In this document: positions 1 to 6,793 of the stretch, piece by piece | Layout of the letters: each line of letters opens with the position of its first letter | Position numbering within the stretch: the first letter of the stretch is position 1 | Assembly (NCBI GenBank): GCA_013002475.1 | Contig: JABDJM010000167.1 | Coordinates: 1-10,066, forward strand | Direction: 5' to 3' | From: Saprospiraceae bacterium | Lineage (GTDB): Bacteria > Bacteroidota > Bacteroidia > Chitinophagales > Saprospiraceae | DNA: 10,066 nt | Position numbers and translations under genes: made by a program | The notes under the pieces: model-generated | Database searches by the model: none | What the model saw: the letters and a program-made list of their open reading frames with translations, nothing else | What the model was told of the DNA's origin: nothing

Positions 1-1866
1 GTGTATGAAGGGGCCATTGCTTGCTGGCGTGGAGAAAAAGCGGGCAAATGGTTGGAGGCCTTTTTGGATGTGGCTTATAAGTTCAAGTATCCGGTGCATA
101 AACCCTATGCACAACTAACGAAAGTCCAAAGAAGATTGCTTTGGAAGGGTAACCAGTACTTCAATGGCATCGATGCCTTTTTTGAAAGGCTGGAGGAAAA
201 AAAATATAAGATCCAGAACAGGGTTATGCTTAGCCGGTACCGTGGACGGACTACTTGTCCGGATTGCGAAGGCGGGCGGCTTCGGGAGGAAGCCCATTAT
301 GTTAAGATTGGAAAGAAAAACATCATGGATCTGGTGGAAATGCCAATCGATGAACTCTCTCTATTCTTCAAGAATGTCCGACTATCTGCCTCAGACAAGG
401 AAATCTCCAGCCGTCTGCTGCTTGAAGTAAAAAATCGTCTTGGTTTTATGATGGATGTCGGTTTGAGTTATCTTAATCTAAACAGACTTTCAAATTCTCT
501 GAGCGGAGGAGAAACTCAAAGGATCAACCTGACAAGAACGCTTGGTTCAAACCTGACTAGTTCCCTGTACATTCTCGATGAACCAAGTATAGGTTTGCAT
601 CCTAAGGATACCACCCGGTTGGTACAGGTATTGAAAAAACTTAGAGACCTGGGTAACACCGTGGTCGTTGTAGAACATGAGGAGGAGATCATTGCAAACG
701 CAGACCATTTGGTAGACATGGGACCTGAAGCTGGAATCCATGGAGGAGAGGTGGTATTTGCCGGACCCTATAAGGACATTCGAAAAAAGGCTCCACATAG
801 TTTGACTGCCTCTTACATGACTGGGAAAATGGAAATTCCCACTCCGAAAATTAGAAGAAAGTTCACTTCCAAATTGGAATTATTGGGTGCTGCACAACAT
901 AACCTGCAAGGAATTGATGTAACCTTTCCGCTTGGGACCTTGACCGTGGTAAGCGGTGTCTCTGGTTCTGGAAAAACTACCCTTGTCAAGGATATTCTTT
1001 TCCCAGCCCTGAAGAGACATCTTGGAGAACCACACCCTGCCGCCCCGGGAGCACATAAAGCCCTGGAGGGCGACCTTTCCAGGCTTCAGCAGATCGAGAT
1101 GGTCAGCCAAAATCCTATTGGAAAATCTTCCAGGTCTAATCCGGTTACCTATGTAAAAGCCTATGATGGGATAAGGAATTTAATGGCAAATCAACAGTTG
1201 TCCAGAATCCGTGGGTTCAAACCAAAACACTTTTCCTTCAATGTGGATGGTGGACGCTGTGAAGCTTGTAAAGGAGAGGGTGAACAAGTTGTAGAAATGC
1301 AATTCCTGGCTGATGTCAGATTACAATGTGAGGAATGCAAAGGCCGCCGCTTTAAGCAGGAAGTGTTGGATGTGAAATACAGAGACAGAAATATTTCGGA
1401 GATACTGGACCTCAGCATTGAGGAGGCGCTGGATTTCTTTGGGGAAGAAAAAGAGGTAGTAAAAAAGATCAAACCGCTCGCGGATGTCGGTTTGGGTTAT
1501 ATAAAATTAGGGCAGGCTTCAAGTACTCTTTCTGGTGGCGAAGCCCAACGGGTTAAATTGGCAAGTTTCCTTGGCCTTGACAAAGGGAAGAACAAAGTAT
1601 TCTTCATTTTTGATGAGCCTACCACAGGATTACATTTTCATGATGTGCAAGTACTTCTTGGTGCATTTAATGCCCTGGTTGAAAGAGGCCACACGGTGCT
1701 GGTTGTGGAGCACAACCTTGATGTGATCAAATCCGCAGACTGGTTAATTGATCTGGGGCCAGAAGCAGGAATCAAAGGAGGTGAATTGGTATACCAGGGA
1801 CCTCCTGAAGGAATCCTCAAGATTAAGAAATCTGAAACGGGTAAGTTCCTGAAAGAAAAACTTTGA
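1..1866 (+). CDS. uvrA: UvrA, excinuclease ABC subunit A (5' end cut by window)
   Basis: UvrA is the ATP-dependent damage-recognition subunit of nucleotide excision repair. It dimerises and loads UvrB on DNA. The 621 visible residues cover the last two thirds of a protein usually about 940 long. The GTG at base 1 is an internal valine codon, not a start; the first Walker A motif and the UvrB-binding region lie off the left edge. Visible parts, in window numbering: CPDC cysteine pair (C86/C89); first ABC signature LSGGE 167-171; Walker B LDEP 192-195; switch His H226; second Walker A GVSGSGKTT 319-327; zinc finger with C420/C423 and C443/C446; second signature LSGGE 510-514; Walker B FDEP 537-540; H571. 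In the second Q-loop the usual Asp before Gln (DQ-PIG) is Ser (S369-Q370). The protein ends in FLKEKL, typical of UvrA1. It converges with the next gene, with one base between the stops. Confidence 0.97.
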   Translation: MYEGAIACWRGEKAGKWLEAFLDVAYKFKYPVHKPYAQLTKVQRRLLWKGNQYFNGIDAFFERLEEKKYKIQNRVMLSRYRGRTTCPDCEGGRLREEAHYVKIGKKNIMDLVEMPIDELSLFFKNVRLSASDKEISSRLLLEVKNRLGFMMDVGLSYLNLNRLSNSLSGGETQRINLTRTLGSNLTSSLYILDEPSIGLHPKDTTRLVQVLKKLRDLGNTVVVVEHEEEIIANADHLVDMGPEAGIHGGEVVFAGPYKDIRKKAPHSLTASYMTGKMEIPTPKIRRKFTSKLELLGAAQHNLQGIDVTFPLGTLTVVSGVSGSGKTTLVKDILFPALKRHLGEPHPAAPGAHKALEGDLSRLQQIEMVSQNPIGKSSRSNPVTYVKAYDGIRNLMANQQLSRIRGFKPKHFSFNVDGGRCEACKGEGEQVVEMQFLADVRLQCEECKGRRFKQEVLDVKYRDRNISEILDLSIEEALDFFGEEKEVVKKIKPLADVGLGYIKLGQASSTLSGGEAQRVKLASFLGLDKGKNKVFFIFDEPTTGLHFHDVQVLLGAFNALVERGHTVLVVEHNLDVIKSADWLIDLGPEAGIKGGELVYQGPPEGILKIKKSETGKFLKEKL

Positions 1867-1867
1867 T

Positions 1868-3514
1868 CTAGTTCACAACCAGCTTCCCGGATTTTGGTGC
1901 AAAACCATCCACGGAAAACTCATAGAAGTAAATCCCTGAAGGAAGACCATTTTTCTCTAGTCGAAAATAGGGACGGTCATTTTGCTGAACCCGAATCACT
2001 CGTCCTAATCCATCCAGCAGTGTAAGCCGACTCTCACCATTGATTCCATCAGCAAAGAATTCCGTTTGGAAATTCATTGGGTTTGGAAAAACTTTAAGCC
2101 CAGCCTGAGGCAACTCTGGTTCCTCTGTATTTACATTGACTCCCTCGGTATCCAATAAATACATCATGACCAACACCATCATCTCGTCATCAGAGGTAGG
2201 TCCAAAGAAAACACTTTGGGGCCCATCATTTAACCAGCTGGCCTGATGGATCAATCCGTTACTTCCACTCAAATTGAATTGAACAAAAGGATCATACAAT
2301 CGCAAAGGAATATGCTGATAATCAAAATTTGGAGACACACATCCCGGCACAGCTTCAGCACAAGAGGCGTCATAAATTAATTCACTTTTAACCCCGTTCT
2401 CCCGGGTCCATACTTTATAATCTCGCCCATATTTATGCGTGTGGCCCATTAGTCCCCACAGATAAACATCGTTTGGCCAACTAGAGGTTATAACATCTTC
2501 TGCTGTGATCAACTCCTCATTATTTGGGATGTTAATAGCAATGTTTGCGATCAACTCAGTATGCATTTCCTGACTTGCTGTTCCTGGAGGAACAGTATAA
2601 ACATTGAGGTAAGTTTCTGCCTTATAAACTTCACCAAAAGAGTAATTGATGTAGTGGGAGTTCAAATCCAGGATTGCATTTGCATCCCAGTAAAAAGCAG
2701 CTCCATCGGGCAGATCAATCTTGGTTTGTTCCTGAACCGCTGTTACAAGATTTATATCATCATGCGCCTGGTAGGTTCTAAGGCCATCTGCTACCGAGTT
2801 GGCGCTTGATGCATTGTTGTATTTGTAAATGATAAAATGATGTGAATGGCCGGAAAACATATGGTCCAGGCTGACCACCTCAGATTGAGGAACATCCAAC
2901 TCCCACTTCTGGAAGAACTCCAGTTCATCACCGGGCTGACCGCCCTCGCCCAAAAAGAAGGGACCCATTTTAATTTGAAATCCTTCATCTGCGGCCGGAG
3001 CCGGAGGCGGTCCGTCAGGAAAAGCCTGCTGACCACCAACATCATAATAGGTTCGGACGACTTCCTCATCAAATTGATTACCTGTAGTGCGAGCCCCGAA
3101 AAGGATCCACTGTCTAATGATCTCCTTATCAGCATCAGACATAGTTGTGTTTCCATTCAGAGGCATGGGTTCATTTTCTCCTGAACCTAGTGAATAGCTT
3201 GACTCAAGGCCATTGTTAAGCTTTCTGAACAAGAAGGATTTATCGGCCCTGCCCGGAAAGACATATTGGTCTCCCTTCGCAGCCGCCTCAGAGTTTTGAG
3301 GAGTTACCCCGGTTACATTTTGATGAACCTGAAGCCAGCTAACTAGCTCATTGGTTGAAGAGCCCTCCAAATCCAGATTCGCGGCAGGATTAGCATTTGA
3401 ATGACAAGAGACGCAATGATCCTGCATAATGCGATAGACACTCAGGCCATTGGATTGCCCAAAAGCCTGAAATGAGAATAGAATCAGGAAAAGAGAAAAA
3501 GTTAATGGTTTCAT
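1868..3514 (-). CDS. Secreted cytochrome c / PHM-like copper monooxygenase with T9SS sorting domain
   Basis: A 548-residue exported protein of unknown substrate. In order: signal peptide (about 1-19, ending AFG-Q); a cytochrome c-like domain with heme motif CVSCH (34-38) and a likely axial Met at M117 (EPMPL), followed by a helix of the kind seen in PSCyt1-like domains; then a region resembling copper type II ascorbate-dependent monooxygenases (peptidylglycine monooxygenase PHM, dopamine beta-hydroxylase). The residues corresponding to the PHM copper ligands are all present: H225-H226 in GHSHHF, H287 in LNSHYIN, H358 and H360 in GHTHKYG, and M445 in TSDDEMM. The C-terminus (about 472-548, starting near KVFPNP and ending KLVVN) is a type A T9SS sorting domain, so the protein should be exported to the cell surface or medium. 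The fold and ligand set are read from motifs; use of cytochrome c as electron donor is inference. The ATG at 3514 is chosen because it directly precedes the signal peptide; no clear Shine-Dalgarno sequence. Confidence 0.85.
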   Translation of the reverse strand: MKPLTFSLFLILFSFQAFGQSNGLSVYRIMQDHCVSCHSNANPAANLDLEGSSTNELVSWLQVHQNVTGVTPQNSEAAAKGDQYVFPGRADKSFLFRKLNNGLESSYSLGSGENEPMPLNGNTTMSDADKEIIRQWILFGARTTGNQFDEEVVRTYYDVGGQQAFPDGPPPAPAADEGFQIKMGPFFLGEGGQPGDELEFFQKWELDVPQSEVVSLDHMFSGHSHHFIIYKYNNASSANSVADGLRTYQAHDDINLVTAVQEQTKIDLPDGAAFYWDANAILDLNSHYINYSFGEVYKAETYLNVYTVPPGTASQEMHTELIANIAINIPNNEELITAEDVITSSWPNDVYLWGLMGHTHKYGRDYKVWTRENGVKSELIYDASCAEAVPGCVSPNFDYQHIPLRLYDPFVQFNLSGSNGLIHQASWLNDGPQSVFFGPTSDDEMMVLVMMYLLDTEGVNVNTEEPELPQAGLKVFPNPMNFQTEFFADGINGESRLTLLDGLGRVIRVQQNDRPYFRLEKNGLPSGIYFYEFSVDGFAPKSGKLVVN

Positions 3515-3612
3515 GGTAGGAGTTTTTACCCAACGGTTTTAGCTAAATTAACTGTCTTACTAGTAAAGAAAGAGACTATTCCTGGATTTAACTAATAAGC
3601 ATTCATCCGGAC
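3515..3612. promoter_or_regulatory. Divergent intergenic region with a short palindrome
   Basis: These 98 bases separate two divergently transcribed genes for secreted proteins and must carry both promoters if each is transcribed on its own. A perfect 10-bp palindrome, TTACTAGTAA, lies at 3557-3566 and could be a regulator site. For the minus-strand gene, TAATTTAG (complement of 3543-3550) is one mismatch from the Bacteroidota -7 element TAnnTTTG, but only a TTTC stands near the -33 position. I see no convincing element for the plus-strand gene. Confidence 0.3.
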
Positions 3613-4299
3613 ATGAAACGATGGTACCCTATATTTTTTAGCTTTTTTGTCGGATTTGCCCTGCAAGCCCAGGTCGAAGTTGTATTTAAATTGGACATGA
3701 ATGATGAGATTATTCAGGAAGAGGGTTTATTCCTGATAGGATCCTTTCAAAATTGGGACCTTGATGAGGCCCTTATTTTGGAGGAGGAAAACGATTCTGG
3801 TATATATTCTGTCTCAGTGGATCTTTCACCTGGGTCTCATAATTACCGTTTCGTCAATGGGCTTACCAATAATGTAGAATTAGAGTGTGAGGAGGTTGGG
3901 ATTTGCTTTGGAGATTGTTTTATCGAAACGGATCAGGATCAAATGATCAGATATGTGGTTGTTGAAAAGAATGCATTCAAGCAAACCCTTGCAACCCATA
4001 AGTTTAATAGCTGCGAAGAAACATTTCCAGCTAGTGTTGAAGAATTGAACCAGAGTTCCGGCCTCAGCATCAATCCGAACCCTTTTTCCCAATCTACTAC
4101 TCTGACTATAGGGAATCCAAATAACAAGCGATTTGAAGTGCTACTTTTTGACGTTTCCGGTCAACTTTTACGCAGATATGGGGACCAAAGCGGGACTGGA
4201 TTTCAAATTGAAAGAGGGGATCTTTCTACAGGATTTTACCTTTTAAGCCTCCGAACAGACAAGGGGGAAGTGGCCAATCGCAAGCTCGTAATCCACTAA
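3613..4299 (+). CDS. Small secreted protein, CBM-like E-set domain plus T9SS sorting domain
   Basis: A 228-residue protein with a signal peptide (about 1-19, cleavage near LQA-Q). Residues 21-117 look like the immunoglobulin-like beta-sandwich of starch/glycogen-binding modules (CBM20/CBM48/AMPK-beta type): VVFKLDMN, then GSFQNWD (43-49), and YRFVNG (78-83). Four cysteines (C92, C98, C102, C134) could form disulfides in the secreted protein. The C-terminus from about L151 (LSINPNPF) to RKLVIH is a type A T9SS sorting domain. No catalytic domain is visible, so it may be a carbohydrate-binding or structural surface protein; the ligand cannot be told from the sequence, and key aromatic binding residues are not clearly all there. 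It is transcribed away from the cytochrome-monooxygenase gene, and a weak terminator-like hairpin follows. Confidence 0.75.
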   Translation: MKRWYPIFFSFFVGFALQAQVEVVFKLDMNDEIIQEEGLFLIGSFQNWDLDEALILEEENDSGIYSVSVDLSPGSHNYRFVNGLTNNVELECEEVGICFGDCFIETDQDQMIRYVVVEKNAFKQTLATHKFNSCEETFPASVEELNQSSGLSINPNPFSQSTTLTIGNPNNKRFEVLLFDVSGQLLRRYGDQSGTGFQIERGDLSTGFYLLSLRTDKGEVANRKLVIH

Positions 4300-4322
4300 T
4301 CAACCACAAACCAACCATTTTC

Positions 4323-4341
4323 AGGGTTTTAGCCCTCTTTT
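4323..4341 (+). terminator. Weak candidate intrinsic terminator
   Basis: AGGG (4323-4326) pairs with CCCT (4333-4336), extended by one T-G wobble to a 5-bp stem with a 4-base loop. It is followed by C and a run of four T at 4338-4341. It lies 24 bases after the stop of the secreted-protein gene and ahead of the bamD promoter, which is where a terminator is expected, but the stem is short and the T-run poor. Confidence 0.35.
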
Positions 4342-4352
4342 AGCTGTAAAAA

Positions 4353-4388
4353 TATCTTTGCTCATTCCTGCCAAAAGCAGTAATTTTG
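4353..4388 (+). promoter_or_regulatory. Bacteroidota-type promoter for bamD operon (possibly two overlapping promoters)
   Basis: TAATTTTG at 4381-4388 matches the Bacteroidota primary-sigma -7 element TAnnTTTG perfectly, and TTTG at 4357-4360 matches the -33 element with a 20-base spacer. The -33 TTTG is itself the end of a second perfect TAnnTTTG (TATCTTTG, 4353-4360), which could be the -7 element of an upstream promoter, although I see no good -33 for that one. Transcription from the downstream element would start only a few bases before the bamD ATG at 4397. Confidence 0.7.
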
Positions 4389-4396
4389 CGGACTCA

Positions 4397-5203
4397 ATGA
4401 ATAGAAGGTCTCTTTCAACAATCTTGGTTTTCAGCATTTTAATTCTCCTCAGCGGATGCAGGAGCGAATTCGAAAAGATTCGCGCCAGTGGAGATACAGA
4501 GTTGGTGGTTGAAAACGCGCTCAAATATTATGAAGCTGAAGAATACCTCAGGGCCCAGACCCTAATGGAATTGGTGATCAATTCCGTTCGCGGGCTCAGT
4601 GAAAGCGAGGAGATCTATTTCAAATATGCTTATACGCACTACAACTTGAACAATTACGTATTGGCTGCATACTATTTCAAGAATTTCAGATCCACCTTCC
4701 CGAACAGTGAGTACCGGGAAGAAGCGGATTTCATGGAGGCCTATTCCTATTTCAAGCAATCTCCCTCCTTCCGTTTGGATCAAACAAATTCGAGAGCAGC
4801 CATTGAAGGTTTCCAGCTTTTTGCCAATACATATCCTAACAGTTCCCGCGTTGAGGAGTGCAATACACTCATTGACCGCCTGAGACGGAAGTTGGAACAA
4901 AAGGCTTTTGATCAAGCAGTGTTGTACTATGACCTAAAACAATATCAAAGTGCAACTCATGCCTTTGAAAATTTGTTAAAAGATTTTCCGGAAAGCCCTG
5001 ATGTGGAAAGGGTCCGGTATTTGATGGCAAAAGCCTCGTACCTTTTAGCTGAGAATAGCGTATTCAGAAAAAAGGCAGAACGATACGAGGAGGCTATTGA
5101 TTATGCAACGAATTTCTCTGGAAGGTATGATTCAAGCAAATTCCTGAAGGAGATAAATGATATACTTGAAGATTCTGATAAAAAATTAAAATCATTACGA
5201 TAA
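4397..5203 (+). CDS. bamD: BamD-like outer membrane assembly lipoprotein
   Basis: BamD is the essential TPR lipoprotein of the BAM complex, which folds and inserts beta-barrel proteins in the outer membrane. The predicted 268-residue protein starts MNRRSLST, has a hydrophobic signal and a lipobox LLSGC with the lipidated cysteine at C21, followed by a TPR solenoid of helical pairs of the YfiO type (for example KYYEAEEYLRAQTLMELV, YNLNNYVLAAYYFKNF, YYDLKQYQSATHAFENLL). An ATG at 4358 in the same frame would add 13 residues, but it overlaps the promoter and would bury the signal peptide, so the ATG at 4397 is chosen. The stop overlaps the rpoZ start by one base (TAATG), indicating coupled translation. 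This gene leads the bamD-rpoZ-coaBC-DUF4835 order known in Bacteroidota, which supports the call. Confidence 0.9.
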   Translation: MNRRSLSTILVFSILILLSGCRSEFEKIRASGDTELVVENALKYYEAEEYLRAQTLMELVINSVRGLSESEEIYFKYAYTHYNLNNYVLAAYYFKNFRSTFPNSEYREEADFMEAYSYFKQSPSFRLDQTNSRAAIEGFQLFANTYPNSSRVEECNTLIDRLRRKLEQKAFDQAVLYYDLKQYQSATHAFENLLKDFPESPDVERVRYLMAKASYLLAENSVFRKKAERYEEAIDYATNFSGRYDSSKFLKEINDILEDSDKKLKSLR

Positions 5204-5556
5204 TGAGCGATATTAAAAACGCAGTTCAGGGCTTAGAACCAAGTGCAAGTGCCAGAGATATCGGTGAATTGCTAGAAGAGACTGATAATATTTATGAGTC
5301 TTTAGCAATTGTCACAAAGAGGGCAAAGCAGATCTCTGTTGACCTAAAAAGGGAATTGCATAACAAACTTGAAGAGTTTGCTGTGGTTTCTGACACAATT
5401 GAGGAGGTCCACGAAAACAAGGAGCAAATTGAGATCTCTAAGTTTTACGAACGCTTACCAAACCCTGCCTTGATCGCCACTGATCAGTACATCAAAGGGA
5501 ATATTCACCACCGTTATCGAAATGAGGAGGAACATGAAGAGGATGGGGACAAGTAA
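5203..5556 (+). CDS. rpoZ: RNA polymerase omega subunit (Bacteroidota RpoZ/Rpb6-like)
   Basis: Omega binds the beta-prime subunit and helps assemble and stabilise RNA polymerase. The 117-residue protein has the phylum-typical core: NIYESLAIVTKRAKQI (about 29-44), a KRELHNKLEEFA helix, the ENKEQIEISKFYERLPNP segment, and the LIATDQYIKGNI stretch, ending in an acidic tail (EEEHEEDGDK). The sequence is diverged from proteobacterial RpoZ, and Bacteroidota versions are often annotated only as an Rpb6-like protein. The start overlaps the bamD stop by one base; coaBC begins 28 bases downstream, so the gene has no room for its own promoter or terminator and is expected to be co-transcribed. Confidence 0.92.
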   Translation: MSDIKNAVQGLEPSASARDIGELLEETDNIYESLAIVTKRAKQISVDLKRELHNKLEEFAVVSDTIEEVHENKEQIEISKFYERLPNPALIATDQYIKGNIHHRYRNEEEHEEDGDK

Positions 5557-5584
5557 TGTCTAATCCTTTTAAACCCTTCCTTTG

Positions 5585-6793
5585 ATGCCCTTACAGGGAA
5601 AAAAAATAATCGTTGGAATAACCGGAAGCATAGCCGCCTATAAGGCAGCTATGCTTGTTCGTTTATTGGTTAAAGGGGGAGCGGAAGTTCAGGTTCTTAT
5701 GACTGAAGCTGCAAAGGAATTTATTAGCCCTTTAACGATGTCGACCCTTTCTAAAAGACCGGTTTTTTCAGAGATGTTTTCTGAAGATGGTTGGAACAAC
5801 CATGTTGATATGGGTCTATGGGCAGATGCTTTTGTCATTGCCCCTGCTACAGCCACAACCCTTTCCAAAATGGCCAAAGGGCAATCAGACAATATTTTAT
5901 TGGCAACCTTTCTATCAGCAAAATGCCCGGTCTTTTTTGCACCAGCGATGGACCTTGATATGTGGGCGCACCCTTCTACAAAAGAGAACATTCAGAAACT
6001 CCAGGAATTTGGACACCATTACATCCAGGTTGGTGATGGTGAACTAGCCAGTGGCCTTTCCGGTGAAGGCCGAATGGCCGAGCCCGAAAACATTGGAAAG
6101 CACCTTGTCAACTTTTTTCATCTTGATCTTCCGCTGACAGGAAAGAAAGTCGTTGTGACCGGTGGCCCGACTTATGAGGCCCTTGATCCAGTAAGATTTA
6201 TTGGCAACCGGAGCTCCGGAAGAATGGGGATCGCCATTGCTGAGGCCTTTGCCCAGGCAGGAGCAGAAACAACCTTAGTCCTTGGGCCTACCCATTTGTC
6301 TGCAGGCCCCTCTGTCAGGACTATCCGGGTCGAATCTGCCGCGGAAATGGCTAATCATACGATTGGTTTATGGCCGGAAACGGATATTGCGATTCTTGCA
6401 GCTGCGGTGGCGGATTACCGACCTGCAACTAAAAGCGAACAAAAAATTAAAAAGAAGGAAGGCGATTTGAGTATACAGCTCGAAAGAACAACGGATATCG
6501 CCGCTACCATAGGCAAAAACAAGGATTCAGGAAAAATTTTAATAGGATTTGCGCTCGAGACTGAAAACGAATTGGAAAATGCCCGTAGAAAGAGAGAGAA
6601 AAAGAACTTTGACTTTATCGTTTTAAACTCACTTCAGGACAAAGGGGCGGGTTTCAAACATGATACGAATAAGGTCACTTTCGTCTACGAAAACAATAAG
6701 GAAGAGGCTTTCCAGTTAAAGTCCAAGGAATCCGTAGCCCGCGACATTGTCAATGCGGTAATCGGGTTAATCAATAAAAAGGTAGAGGCATGA
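5585..6793 (+). CDS. coaBC: CoaBC, bifunctional phosphopantothenoylcysteine decarboxylase / phosphopantothenate-cysteine ligase
   Basis: This enzyme carries out two successive steps of coenzyme A synthesis: CTP-dependent joining of cysteine to 4'-phosphopantothenate (CoaB) and FMN-dependent decarboxylation of the product (CoaC). Length is 402 residues, close to E. coli Dfp. The CoaC part (about 1-180) shows the flavin-binding start GITGSIAAYK (11-20), catalytic His H73, APATATTLSKMAKG (86-99), the PAMDLDMW motif (120-127) and the substrate flap ending GEGRM (160-164). CoaB follows: VVVTGGPTYE (189-198), FIGNRSSGRMG with N208 matching the CTP-site Asn, AAAVADYRP, and the lysine-rich KIKKK loop (287-291). 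Two CoaC residues differ from E. coli: D123 replaces Asn of PXMNXXMW, and S156 replaces the flap Cys. ATG 5585 is preferred over a TTG one codon upstream. The stop overlaps the next start (ATGA). Confidence 0.95.
   Translation: MPLQGKKIIVGITGSIAAYKAAMLVRLLVKGGAEVQVLMTEAAKEFISPLTMSTLSKRPVFSEMFSEDGWNNHVDMGLWADAFVIAPATATTLSKMAKGQSDNILLATFLSAKCPVFFAPAMDLDMWAHPSTKENIQKLQEFGHHYIQVGDGELASGLSGEGRMAEPENIGKHLVNFFHLDLPLTGKKVVVTGGPTYEALDPVRFIGNRSSGRMGIAIAEAFAQAGAETTLVLGPTHLSAGPSVRTIRVESAAEMANHTIGLWPETDIAILAAAVADYRPATKSEQKIKKKEGDLSIQLERTTDIAATIGKNKDSGKILIGFALETENELENARRKREKKNFDFIVLNSLQDKGAGFKHDTNKVTFVYENNKEEAFQLKSKESVARDIVNAVIGLINKKVEA

Noticed and set aside
1..3. GTG at the first base as the uvrA start codon
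   Set aside because: It falls inside the conserved UvrA sequence about a third of the way through the family's usual length; the gene simply continues to the left of the window.
2561..3184. Plus-strand open frames opposite the monooxygenase-like gene
   Set aside because: They lie entirely within a well-supported minus-strand gene with clear motifs, have no recognisable domains, and no promoter or ribosome site.
4358..4396. Upstream in-frame ATG giving a longer BamD
   Set aside because: It lies inside the promoter elements and would place 13 extra residues before a standard lipoprotein signal.
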